Of a stretch of 64,000 nt of DNA, positions 1 through 7,935 are shown piece after piece. Each line of letters begins with the position of its first letter. Positions within the stretch are counted from its first letter, which is position 1. The position numbers and the translations under genes were made by a program. This DNA comes from CALINF01 sp039990395 (GTDB lineage: Bacteria > Pseudomonadota > Gammaproteobacteria > Pseudomonadales > Halieaceae). The notes under the pieces were generated by a model that was not told where the DNA came from, ran no database searches, and saw nothing but the letters and a program-made list of their open reading frames with translations. Location: NCBI GenBank assembly GCA_039990395.1, contig JBDXFZ010000144.1:124001-188000 (forward strand). The letters are read 5' to 3'.

Positions 1-1444
1 CTAACAAACCTCTTTCTCCCTCCTCTGCGGCGGCGATATCGGCGGCAGCGGCGTGAAGAGAAACGCCAAGCGCGGCGGCATCTGTCAAACTCAAACCCTG
101 CGCTACAAGGCTGCCCAACACGCCGCTAAGTACGTCACCCATGCCACCGCTGGCCATACCGGGATTGCCATAGTCGCACAGCAACGTCGACGAGGCAGAG
201 CGCACCAAGGTGCCATTGCCTTTGAGCACTGCTACACCACCATACCTATCTTGCAGTGCAGCGGCTGCGGCAAAGCGATCCTGCTGCACATGCAAGTTGC
301 TCTGCCCCAGTAGACGCGCTGCCTCACCGGGATGCGGTGTAAGTATCCAGTTGGGGCGTGACTCCTGCTCGATACCGCGCTCCAGCGCTAGAAGATTAAG
401 TGCATCTGCATCGAGTATCAGTGTTTTCCCGCTGTCAGCGGCAACCCGTAGCAGTTGCTCAGACCACTCGCTCTGACCGAGCCCAGGGCCGACAACCAGC
501 ACATTTGCTTCATCAACCATCGCCAAAAGATCGAGACTGCTGTTAATCCCGCGCGCCATTGCCTCAGGCGTGCGCGCTAACACGGCAGCTACATGCTCCG
601 GACGGGTTGCGACACGCACCAGGCCGGCACCACAGCGCAGCGCAGCCTCTGCAGCCAGAATCGCTGCTCCAGCCATACCATAGTCGCCACCAATCACCAG
701 CACATTGCCGTACATCCCTTTATGCGATGCAGTCGGTCTTGAGGGTATTTGCTCGAGCAACATCTCAAGATCAATACGTAATGCTGAATGGGGAAGTCCA
801 TCACTGACTTCTACAGGGACGTCTAGGCCCGCAAAATCTATCTCGCCACAATAATCTGGACCATTAGCGGTCAACAGGCCGCGTTTCAAGCCGATAAAAC
901 TGATAGTCACATCCGCGCGCACTGCCACGCCAAGCACCCGCCCGGTGTCTGAGCAGAGTCCTGAGGGGATATCCAGAGCGAGCACGGGCAACCCCAGTCC
1001 GTTAACCTGTGCAATCGCATCGACGTAATCACCGCGCACGTCACCCCCAAGCCCAGTACCCAGCATTGCATCAACCACAATTCCCAGCGGCACAATTGCG
1101 CCATCAAACGGTTTCACCTGAACACCATTAGCCAACGCTTGCTTGCGCGCAATCAGCGCGTCCCCAACTATTTTGTCGGGGTCACCCAGTTGCAGCGCAG
1201 TCACCTGCAAACCGCGTTTATGCGCGATATCGGCTAGAAGAAAGCCATCGCCGCCATTGTTGCCGGTACCACATAATACTTGCACCTGCTTCGCGTCTGG
1301 CCACTGTGCCCGCATACAATCAAACGCGGCGTGTCCAGCCTTTGTCATCAGTGTGATGCCGGGTATTCCACTCTCGATCGCAGCTCGATCCAACGCTCGA
1401 GTTTGTTCTGCCGTGTACAGCGGCTCCATTCCTTCGTAATTCAT
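1..1444 (-). CDS. nnr: Bifunctional NAD(P)H-hydrate epimerase / ADP-dependent dehydratase (3' end cut by window)
   Basis: This enzyme repairs hydrated NADH and NADPH: the N-terminal YjeF_N domain epimerises NAD(P)HX and the C-terminal ribokinase-like domain dehydrates the S form using ADP. I translated the minus strand from the ATG at 1444-1442. The reading frame stays open to base 2, about 481 codons, so only the last few residues are missing. Visible motifs are GTGNNGGDGF about 60 residues in (epimerase nucleotide site), GPGLGQSEWS (start of the dehydratase core) and ASGGMGDVLSG near the end (the family's ADP-binding G-G-x-G-D motif). The visible end, ...GERGLL, matches the usual tail of the family. 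It is divergent from queG, the arrangement found in Escherichia coli (yjeF/yjeS). Confidence 0.93.
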   Translation of the reverse strand, partial: MNYEGMEPLYTAEQTRALDRAAIESGIPGITLMTKAGHAAFDCMRAQWPDAKQVQVLCGTGNNGGDGFLLADIAHKRGLQVTALQLGDPDKIVGDALIARKQALANGVQVKPFDGAIVPLGIVVDAMLGTGLGGDVRGDYVDAIAQVNGLGLPVLALDIPSGLCSDTGRVLGVAVRADVTISFIGLKRGLLTANGPDYCGEIDFAGLDVPVEVSDGLPHSALRIDLEMLLEQIPSRPTASHKGMYGNVLVIGGDYGMAGAAILAAEAALRCGAGLVRVATRPEHVAAVLARTPEAMARGINSSLDLLAMVDEANVLVVGPGLGQSEWSEQLLRVAADSGKTLILDADALNLLALERGIEQESRPNWILTPHPGEAARLLGQSNLHVQQDRFAAAAALQDRYGGVAVLKGNGTLVRSASSTLLCDYGNPGMASGGMGDVLSGVLGSLVAQGLSLTDAAALGVSLHAAAADIAAAEEGERGLL

Positions 1445-1496
1445 ATCCAACCAAGTCTCCACAGATGTGGCAGAATTATACGACGATCACCCAACA

Positions 1497-2609
1497 ATGG
1501 CGCCATTCATGGGCTTGCCTGACTCCAGCGAATCAGATTCGCAAATCACAGCAGCATTAACGCCTGAGCAACAACGCCAGCTCACTGCCCATATTCGCCG
1601 GTGGGCGGTGGAATTTGGCTTCTCTGATGCACGCATCGCCGATATTGATCTAGCGGAGCATGAAGGCTATCTGCAGAAGTGGCTGGATCGAGGCTATCAC
1701 GGCAGCATGGATTATATGCAACAACATGGGTTGAAGCGGGCTCGACCTGCTGAACTTGTACCCGGCACGTGCCGGGTTATTACTGTCCGTCTGGACTACC
1801 TGTCAGACGATACACAACCGTTGGCGATTCTCGACTCGCCTGAAAAAGCCTATGTATCGCGTTACGCCCTAGGTCGCGATTACCACAAGCTGATGCGAAA
1901 ACGGCTTGCTAAACTCGCCAATTATATCGAGGAGCACGCCGGCGGAGGACACTACCGCGCATTTGTAGACAGCGCGCCGGTACTAGAGCGCGCCTTAGCG
2001 GAGCGAGCAGGCATGGGATGGATCGCAAAAAATACAATGCTGATCAATGAAAAGGCGGGTTCCTGGTTCTTTCTTGGAGAGATATACACCGACCTGCCAC
2101 TTGAGCCTGATGCACCACAAACCAATAAACACTGCGGTAGCTGCAGCGCATGTTTGGATATTTGCCCGACTAATGCCTTTGCGGGACCGTTTGAACTGGA
2201 CGCCCGTAAATGTATTTCCTATCTCACCATTGAGCACAAAGGCAGTATCGATCCCACACTGCGCCCGCTCATGGGGAACCGCATTTTTGGATGCGACGAC
2301 TGTCAGCTGGTATGCCCATGGAACAAGTTTGCGCAGACAACCCGCGAGAGCGACTTCAAGCCCAGACACGGACTTGACGACGTGGAGCTTGCAGAGTTAT
2401 TCCTGTGGGATGAAGACACCTTTCTCTCTAAAACTGAGGGCTCGGCGATTCGCCGCATCGGCCATGAGCGCTGGTTGCGCAACCTCGCTATCGCATTAGG
2501 CAATGCACCCACCAGCGAACGTGTTATCGAGGTACTTCAGGTTCGTGCGAACCACTCTTCTGAATTGGTGCGTGAACATGTGAACTGGGCCCTAAATCAG
2601 CACATATGA
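1497..2609 (+). CDS. queG: Epoxyqueuosine reductase
   Basis: QueG catalyses the last step of queuosine synthesis, reducing epoxyqueuosine in the tRNA wobble position with a cobalamin cofactor and two [4Fe-4S] clusters. Both ferredoxin-like cysteine sets are present: CGSCSACLDICP in the middle of the protein and CDDCQLVCPW about 50 residues later. The N-terminal half has the QueG-typical GYHGSMDYM segment, and a C-terminal HEAT-like stretch follows the clusters. From the ATG at 1497 the product is 370 residues, close to the family length. In-frame GTG 1467 and ATG 1509 are alternative starts, and none has a strong ribosome-binding site. The 52 bases between this start and nnr must hold both divergent promoters. 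Confidence 0.93.
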   Translation: MAPFMGLPDSSESDSQITAALTPEQQRQLTAHIRRWAVEFGFSDARIADIDLAEHEGYLQKWLDRGYHGSMDYMQQHGLKRARPAELVPGTCRVITVRLDYLSDDTQPLAILDSPEKAYVSRYALGRDYHKLMRKRLAKLANYIEEHAGGGHYRAFVDSAPVLERALAERAGMGWIAKNTMLINEKAGSWFFLGEIYTDLPLEPDAPQTNKHCGSCSACLDICPTNAFAGPFELDARKCISYLTIEHKGSIDPTLRPLMGNRIFGCDDCQLVCPWNKFAQTTRESDFKPRHGLDDVELAELFLWDEDTFLSKTEGSAIRRIGHERWLRNLAIALGNAPTSERVIEVLQVRANHSSELVREHVNWALNQHI

Positions 2610-2629
2610 CCTTCCTGCGAGGTAGCAAC

Positions 2630-2728
2630 ATGGACTACACTCACCCTTACGGGCGATTGCGCTGCCTAAAGCGAAAAATAATAGCGATGGCTGTGCAAGT
2701 AGCGCAGGCAAAACGGGAGCACGGATGA
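2630..2728 (+). CDS. Possible 32-residue leader ORF coupled to the PP2C gene
   Basis: An ATG at 2630 follows a GAGG at 2619-2622 and opens a 32-codon frame. Its TGA (2726-2728) overlaps the ATG of the phosphatase gene (2725) in an ATGA arrangement. The peptide is basic in its middle (RLRCLKRK) and has no recognisable domain. The overlap would allow translational coupling. The frame could equally be chance, since it lies in a 115-base gap. No function is assigned. Confidence 0.3.
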   Translation: MDYTHPYGRLRCLKRKIIAMAVQVAQAKREHG

Positions 2729-3585
2729 CACAGTTTGCGGCCAGTACTCACGCCGGGCTAGTACGCAACCACAATGAAGACAGCTTCGAAGCAAAGCCGG
2801 AGCTGGGACTCTGGCTGGTAGCCGATGGTGTTGGGGGGCACTCTGGCGGGGAGGTAGCCAGTGCCATCGTGAAAGACACTATGGTGCACGAGGTTGCCAA
2901 CGGCACACCTATGGTTGAGGCTGTCCATAAAGCCCACCGCGCAGTACTTGATGAAATCAAAAGACGCAATGGCGCCAGTGACATGGGCTCAACGCTGGTC
3001 GCGCTGAAGCTCGACGGTAAGGAATATGAAATTGTGTGGGTAGGCGACAGTCGCGCCTATCTTTTTGATGGTGAACTACATCAGCTGTCTCGTGATCACA
3101 ACCCCGTGAGTGAACTGCTCGCGACGGGTGCTATTACGCCCGATCAAGCCGCAACCCACCCTGATCGCCACGTACTGAGCCAGTCCATGGGCGTCTCAGA
3201 AAGTATTCAGGTCAAGCCAGGGCTCATTTCAGGACAACTGGAAGAGGGCCAGCAGATCTTGCTCTGCAGCGACGGGCTCACTGACGAGGTGAGAGACAAG
3301 GGGATCGCGGAGATCATGAGCCAACAGCGCACGCCTCAGACGCAGGTAGACGCACTGGTGAACATGGCTCTGGCCAATGGCGGCAGAGATAATGTCTCAG
3401 TCGTGGTTGTGGGAGAGCCAGCACACGGTGGGGCAGGCGCACCACCGGTGACGCACGACCTGGAAACAACGCAGAATATTGGTCAGGCCATCTCTCATGC
3501 GGCTGCAGATAGGGTCAATCACGGTGGGAAAATCTGGCTGTTAGTGGCTGCCATGGTTATTGTCGGACTGTGGCTGTGGCTATGA
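2725..3585 (+). CDS. PP2C-family Ser/Thr protein phosphatase with C-terminal membrane anchor
   Basis: This is a Stp1/PppA-type metal-dependent phosphatase expected to dephosphorylate Ser/Thr targets, including its partner kinase. All PP2C landmarks are visible: RNHNEDSF near residue 14, ADGVGGHSGGEVAS near 32 (metal-binding Asp), DMGSTLVAL near 90, WVGDSRAYL near 110, CSDGLTDEV near 190 and GGRDNVSVVVV near 217. The catalytic core ends at about residue 230. A linker and one hydrophobic segment (KIWLLVAAMVIVGLWLWL, about 269-286) follow, which predicts a tail-anchored protein with the enzyme in the cytoplasm. The kinase gene begins 42 bases downstream, so the two are probably co-transcribed. 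The start is fixed by the overlap with a short upstream frame. Confidence 0.92.
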   Translation: MTQFAASTHAGLVRNHNEDSFEAKPELGLWLVADGVGGHSGGEVASAIVKDTMVHEVANGTPMVEAVHKAHRAVLDEIKRRNGASDMGSTLVALKLDGKEYEIVWVGDSRAYLFDGELHQLSRDHNPVSELLATGAITPDQAATHPDRHVLSQSMGVSESIQVKPGLISGQLEEGQQILLCSDGLTDEVRDKGIAEIMSQQRTPQTQVDALVNMALANGGRDNVSVVVVGEPAHGGAGAPPVTHDLETTQNIGQAISHAAADRVNHGGKIWLLVAAMVIVGLWLWL

Positions 3586-3627
3586 TGCCAGCCACCCGCT
3601 AACTAGCGGCTTGCCGGCGGATACAAC

Positions 3628-4476
3628 ATGCGCTCTGTTGGCTCTATCGTCGGAAGGTTTCGTATTGAAGAACTGCTCTTCCAAAACAACTCCACCTCTC
3701 TTTATCGGGCTACCGATTGCGCCAACAGCGCTCTGGTAGCGCTTAAGCTTGTGAACGTTAGGGCGAGCGGAGACCAACGCGCGCAGGAACGTTTGCTGGC
3801 TGAAGGCAGCGCTGCAAGCCAGCTCAGTCATCCCAATATTGTGCAACTGCTTGAGGTCGGGGAAACCGACGGACAAGCCTACATCAGCATGGAACTGGTC
3901 ACTCAGCCCACGCTGGCTCAGCACCTTAAAGAACATGGCTGCCTATCCGTGCCCCGCGCGCTGAAGATTACAGTAGACACGGCGCTGGCTTTGCAATATG
4001 CCCACAACCTTGGCGTGGTGCATAGAGATATCAAGCCCGGCAATATTTTTACAGACGACCGAAGTACACCGGCGAAATTGGGTGACTTCGGCATCGCTTC
4101 AGCGCCCCACTCCGCCAGGTTTGCCAGAGTCGACGCTACGGAAGATATGTACGCTACCCCTAGATACATGTCGCCTGAGCAGGCTACAGGTGGCCGCGTT
4201 GATGGAAGAAGCGATCAATATTCGCTAGGCGCCGTCTTATTTGAAATGCTCACCGGGCAAGCCCCTCATGACGGGCCGAACCTGACCACACTAATGACGC
4301 AGATAGCCACTGAACCCACCCCCCCGCTGCGATCACTAAAGCCACAATTGTCTCGATCGCTTGAGCAGCTAGTACAGCGGCTAATGCAGAAAAAACCACA
4401 GAAACGGTTTGCGGACTGCAAGGAGCTTATTACGGCACTAAACAGGGCTGAAACACACTCTACGAGTGATGGATAG
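3628..4476 (+). CDS. Ser/Thr protein kinase with unusual P-loop
   Basis: This is a Hanks-type kinase domain of 282 residues with nothing else attached: no transmembrane segment and no PASTA or other sensor. It shows VALKL with the ATP-binding Lys at about residue 40, HRDIKPGN at about 132, DFG at about 153 and a YMSPEQ segment matching the P+1 loop. Oddly, the glycine-rich loop is absent. Where G-x-G-x-x-G is expected (residues 15-24), the sequence reads LLFQNNSTSLYRA. The protein could still bind ATP with a changed loop or be a weak kinase. It lies 42 bases after the PP2C gene, a classic kinase/phosphatase pair, and ends at a hairpin terminator before the convergent FHA gene. Confidence 0.9.
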   Translation: MRSVGSIVGRFRIEELLFQNNSTSLYRATDCANSALVALKLVNVRASGDQRAQERLLAEGSAASQLSHPNIVQLLEVGETDGQAYISMELVTQPTLAQHLKEHGCLSVPRALKITVDTALALQYAHNLGVVHRDIKPGNIFTDDRSTPAKLGDFGIASAPHSARFARVDATEDMYATPRYMSPEQATGGRVDGRSDQYSLGAVLFEMLTGQAPHDGPNLTTLMTQIATEPTPPLRSLKPQLSRSLEQLVQRLMQKKPQKRFADCKELITALNRAETHSTSDG

Positions 4477-4505
4477 AAGGCGCTCGCTGATTGAGCGCCC
4501 TTTGA
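4476..4505 (+). terminator. Hairpin terminator between kinase and FHA genes
   Basis: A 7-bp GC-rich stem is formed by GGCGCTC (4479-4485) and GAGCGCC (4493-4499) with a 7-base loop, followed by CTTTG on the plus strand. The hairpin sits in the 39-base gap between two convergent genes and could end transcription in both directions. The U-tract is short. Confidence 0.6.
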
Positions 4506-4515
4506 AATCCTTTAA

Positions 4516-5250
4516 CTATGGCTGTTTCTTAAGATCGACGTCTGTCGGGGCCTGAATAAAGGTCGTTTTGTTCATTGCGCTTTGCTCGCTGCGCGGTCTG
4601 GAGAACGCCTCATTCACTCGGAAAATAATATCATGGAAGCGAATCTCATCTTCGTGACGCAATGCTTGGCGTCCACTGACCGTTCGACCGTTGATAACCG
4701 TGCCATTCGACGAGCCTAGATCCTCTACGTACAGCTGGTCCTCGACCACCTCAAGCTTGGCGTGCTGCCGTGATACATGCGGACTCACAATAGCAATATC
4801 GCTCTCAAGCGCGCGACCCAATACCACCGGCTGATTTACGCCAAAGCTCAGGCCGGCCAAGGGGCCTGTTTCTGCGCTCAATATCCAATGGTACTCGGGA
4901 TGCTCATCACCTTTACGGAAGTAGGTTGTGACACCATTGTGGCGACGGTCTTCAATTGGCGGGATATTAGATAAAATGCGCCGCTCTACGAACGAGGTCG
5001 TTCTAACAATGCCTTGAGGCGTGATCTGGAAAAACCAGGCCAGTAGGAAAGTCACTGGGAAGCCCAGCACGGCCAGGTAAAGAAAATTCCGCGAGGCTTC
5101 GTCGGAATCAAATCCTATCGCCGGAAACAAGATGTCCCCCACTTGCAGGGCACCCCAGCAAAGTACGATATATAACACGCAAGTGCGCAACACCTTGCGA
5201 CGCCTGAGTTCTCTAAAGAATGACCCTGATGAGTTCTGCGTCTTTTCCAT
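4516..5250 (-). CDS. Membrane-anchored FHA-domain protein
   Basis: FHA domains bind phosphothreonine peptides, so this is a likely reader or target of the adjacent kinase. The N-terminus (FFRELRRRKVLRTC) and the two hydrophobic segments (about residues 21-40 and 54-74, the latter in an LGFPVTFLLAWFF context) match the membrane module found in front of many class III adenylate cyclases and TolB/TPR proteins of gammaproteobacteria. Here it carries an FHA domain (about 123-210) with GRALESDI, SRQHAKL and the phosphothreonine-contact region LGSSNGTVINGR all intact. The C-terminal tail holds several Thr and Ser, including NKTTFIQAPTDVD, which resembles FHA-protein phosphosites. The gene is convergent with the kinase gene. 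Confidence 0.88.
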   Translation of the reverse strand: MEKTQNSSGSFFRELRRRKVLRTCVLYIVLCWGALQVGDILFPAIGFDSDEASRNFLYLAVLGFPVTFLLAWFFQITPQGIVRTTSFVERRILSNIPPIEDRRHNGVTTYFRKGDEHPEYHWILSAETGPLAGLSFGVNQPVVLGRALESDIAIVSPHVSRQHAKLEVVEDQLYVEDLGSSNGTVINGRTVSGRQALRHEDEIRFHDIIFRVNEAFSRPRSEQSAMNKTTFIQAPTDVDLKKQP

Positions 5251-5380
5251 TCCGGTCTTTACTCACCTCAATCTGTAATTGAACACAACACATCACGGGG
5301 CAGTAGCCAGACTAACGCCCCAGAAAACCATACTCCTACTTGTGAATTACGTCCATCCGGCGCAAAAGTTGGTTCTCACG

Positions 5381-5929
5381 CTAACTTTCCATCCGGATGA
5401 AATAGTCGCGATAATAGCGCAGCTCGTCAATAGATTCGCGGATATCATCGAGCGCCAAGTGCGTTGCTGACTTGCTAAAACCACCTTCCAATGAAGGTCG
5501 CCAGCGTTGCATCAAAATTTTCAACGTACTCACATCCAGATTACGGTAATGAAAATATTGTTCGAGTTCAGGCAAGTGTCGGGCCATAAAACGCCGATCC
5601 TGACAGATAGAGTTGCCACACATAGGCGACGCGTTAGGCGGTACCCAAGCGCGCAGAAACTCAATCGTCTCGCTGGCAGCCAGTTCGGGGTTGTACTTGC
5701 TTGCTCGCACCCGATCAACCAAGCCGGAGGACGTATGATGTGAGGTATTCCACTCATCCATGGACCCCAGGCGAGAGTCATCTGTATGGATGGCAATCAC
5801 TGGTCCCTCCGCCAGCTTATTCAGACTACTGTCTGTCACGATAGTGGCGATCTCGATCACCACGTCATTGTCTGGATCCAGCCCGGTCATCTCCAAGTCG
5901 ACCCAGACCAGGTTATCGGCGTCTTGCAT
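5381..5929 (-). CDS. orn: Oligoribonuclease
   Basis: Orn is the essential 3'-5' exonuclease that degrades 2-5-mer RNAs, including pGpG from c-di-GMP breakdown. The DEDDh core is visible: WVDLEMTGLD (residues about 8-17, Asp and Glu), the NSICQDRRFM region (Asp) and HLALDDIRESI (His and Asp near the C-terminus). I chose the ATG at 5929 because an AGGA lies about 7 bases upstream and the resulting 182 residues match E. coli Orn. The ATG at 5947 is an alternative. The frame remains open further upstream, but that part is not family-like. It is divergent from rsgA, as in the conserved orn-rsgA-psd neighbourhood. Confidence 0.95.
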   Translation of the reverse strand: MQDADNLVWVDLEMTGLDPDNDVVIEIATIVTDSSLNKLAEGPVIAIHTDDSRLGSMDEWNTSHHTSSGLVDRVRASKYNPELAASETIEFLRAWVPPNASPMCGNSICQDRRFMARHLPELEQYFHYRNLDVSTLKILMQRWRPSLEGGFSKSATHLALDDIRESIDELRYYRDYFIRMES

Positions 5930-6009
5930 GCGCTGTTCCTGCTCCATGTGAGCCCACAGTGTAACAAATTGTCTCGACACTCCACCTCCTGCCGCCCAAT
6001 AATGGTGAT

Positions 6010-7020
6010 ATGCCCAAACGTAAACTCACCCGGCGACAAGCTTGGCGAGTCAACAAGATTCAGGAAGAGCGTGAAAAGCGCGCGGATCAGCGCACCCAGA
6101 AAGTCGAAGACAAGCTTGGAGCAGGCGATCTGGGGCCAGAGCAAGAGGGCTTGGTCACCGCACACTTCGGCACACAGGTACAGGTAGAGTCCGTTTCCGG
6201 GTCAGTGCTGCGATGCCATGTCAGAGCAAACATCAGCGGCCTCGTAACCGGTGACCGCGTTATCTATTGCGCGGGCGAGCCTCTCGGGGTGATCGTAGCG
6301 CAGCGCGAGCGCAGAAGTGAGCTGAGACGCCCAGACGCTTACGGAAACCTGAAGCCCGTCGCCGCAAATATCGATCAGATCTTTGTTGTCATCGCCCCCT
6401 ACCCTCAACCGCATGGAAATCTAATCGATCGATATCTCGTGGCGGCTGAAACCGTAGGCATCGAACCGGTCATACTGCTCAATAAAACGGACTTGCTGGA
6501 AGACGATCCCACACTGGAAGGGTCAATCGCGGATCTGCTATCGATTTACCCCGAGCTTGGCTATCGGGTTCTCAGAGTCAGCAGCCACAGCGGCGGACTG
6601 GAGCCACTTCACGATGCACTGTCGCAACGGGTCAGCGTACTGGTAGGTCAATCAGGCGTGGGGAAATCCTCGCTAGTGAATGCCCTGCTGCCGGAAGTTG
6701 ACCTGCGTGTTGGCGCGTTGTCAGAAAATACGCTCAAAGGTGTGCACACCACCACAACCGCGCAGCTCTTTCACTTACCGACCGGAGGCAGCCTTATTGA
6801 CTCACCTGGCATCCGGGAATTCGGTTTGTGGCACATGAACAAGGAGCAAGTAGAGCAAGGATTTTGTGATTTTCGAAACGTGCTGGGTACCTGTAAGTTT
6901 CGCGACTGCCAACACCTAATGGAGCCTGGCTGCGCAATTCTGGCAGCGGTAGAGTCAGGAGCTATCTCGGAGCGGCGTTTGGCTAGTTATCGCCACATTG
7001 TCGGCTCACTGGAAGGCTGA
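6010..7020 (+). CDS. rsgA: Small ribosomal subunit biogenesis GTPase RsgA
   Basis: RsgA is a circularly permuted GTPase that assists late 30S subunit maturation. In order, the sequence shows a basic N-terminal tail, an OB fold (about residues 45-105), the G4 motif NKTDLL (about 160), the G1 motif GQSGVGKSSLVN (about 215), a TTTT G2 region, the G3 motif DSPGIREFG and a C-terminal zinc-binding set CKFRDCQHLMEPGC. The 336-residue length fits the family. It ends 7 bases before the convergent psd stop. Confidence 0.96.
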   Translation: MPKRKLTRRQAWRVNKIQEEREKRADQRTQKVEDKLGAGDLGPEQEGLVTAHFGTQVQVESVSGSVLRCHVRANISGLVTGDRVIYCAGEPLGVIVAQRERRSELRRPDAYGNLKPVAANIDQIFVVIAPYPQPHGNLIDRYLVAAETVGIEPVILLNKTDLLEDDPTLEGSIADLLSIYPELGYRVLRVSSHSGGLEPLHDALSQRVSVLVGQSGVGKSSLVNALLPEVDLRVGALSENTLKGVHTTTTAQLFHLPTGGSLIDSPGIREFGLWHMNKEQVEQGFCDFRNVLGTCKFRDCQHLMEPGCAILAAVESGAISERRLASYRHIVGSLEG

Positions 7021-7027
7021 CCGGCGT

Positions 7028-7876
7028 TTAATCCAGATCCGCCAGCGCTTCTCCAAGTCGTGTTGTAGTGCCTGCCTGATAATGGTCCAGCCAGTCGATC
7101 GCATCTTCCCCAAACAACAGAATCACCGTTGAGCCGAGCTTGAAGCGCCCCATTTCCTCACCTTTCTTAAGGTGAATAGCCTCAGGTGCCACTTTGTAAT
7201 CTCGCAAGTCAGGCGTTGCTAGTGGCGGCGCTACCTGACCCGACCAAACGGTTTCTATTCCAGCAACAATCATAGCGCCCACCAAAATCATCGCCATGGG
7301 TCCTGTCTCGGTATCGAAGTGACACACAAGTCGCTCGTTGCGCGCAAACAAGCGATCGACATTCTCTGCTGTTGTACCGTTGACCGAGAAAAGCTCACCG
7401 GGGATATAGCAGGTGGCAGTCAGAGTACCGGCGATGGGCATGTGCACTCTATGGTAGTCACGCGGTGACAGGTAGATGGTCGCGAAATCTCCATCTTTGA
7501 ATGCAATAGCACGCTCTACGTCACCACCTAGTAGCTCTGTAGTTGAAAAATGCTGACCCTTGGCCTGAAAAATCCGTCCACCCTCTATCTTTCCCAGCTG
7601 GCTCACTGCTCCATCTGCAGGACACACAATGGAGGCGTCGGCTATCGGACGCGCGCCTTCTTTTAAAGCGCGCGTGAAGAATGCATTAAAGTGGGAATAG
7701 GTCTCTATATCTGGCTCTAGCGCCTCGCTCATATCAACGCGGAAGTGCGCGACAAATTGCTTGATCACCCAATTCTTCAGCCACAGTGGACGCCGAAGTT
7801 CAGCCAAGTATCCCATTGTTCGCGACAGTAAATGCTGCGGTACGACATGCTGCAAAAAAATGAAAAGTGAATCCAT
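7028..7876 (-). CDS. psd: Phosphatidylserine decarboxylase proenzyme
   Basis: Psd makes phosphatidylethanolamine from phosphatidylserine at the inner membrane and self-cleaves to form its pyruvoyl group. The cleavage motif LGST is present near the C-terminus (GRFKLGSTVILLFGED), as is the catalytic segment YLSPRDYHRVHMP. I chose the ATG at 7876 because the protein then begins MDSLFIFLQHVVP, which aligns with the amphipathic start of other Psd proteins and gives 282 residues. The frame runs 19 codons further upstream, but that part would overlap the promoter of the divergent gene at 7936. Confidence 0.94.
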   Translation of the reverse strand: MDSLFIFLQHVVPQHLLSRTMGYLAELRRPLWLKNWVIKQFVAHFRVDMSEALEPDIETYSHFNAFFTRALKEGARPIADASIVCPADGAVSQLGKIEGGRIFQAKGQHFSTTELLGGDVERAIAFKDGDFATIYLSPRDYHRVHMPIAGTLTATCYIPGELFSVNGTTAENVDRLFARNERLVCHFDTETGPMAMILVGAMIVAGIETVWSGQVAPPLATPDLRDYKVAPEAIHLKKGEEMGRFKLGSTVILLFGEDAIDWLDHYQAGTTTRLGEALADLD

Positions 7877-7935
7877 ATCAGCTAGTGTATCCTTATTGTT
7901 GAGAATGAAGTACAGAAAAAAGGGCAAGCGCATAC

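Noticed and set aside
2725..5250. Type VI secretion post-translational module (PpkA, PppA, Fha)
   Set aside because: The kinase, phosphatase and FHA types are suggestive, but no tss structural gene is in the window, and the FHA protein has a two-helix membrane module not typical of TssA-linked Fha.
5251..5380. tRNA-Gly genes expected near orn as in E. coli
   Set aside because: I looked for cloverleaf arms and G-T-T-C-x-A-x-x-C patterns between queG and orn and saw none.
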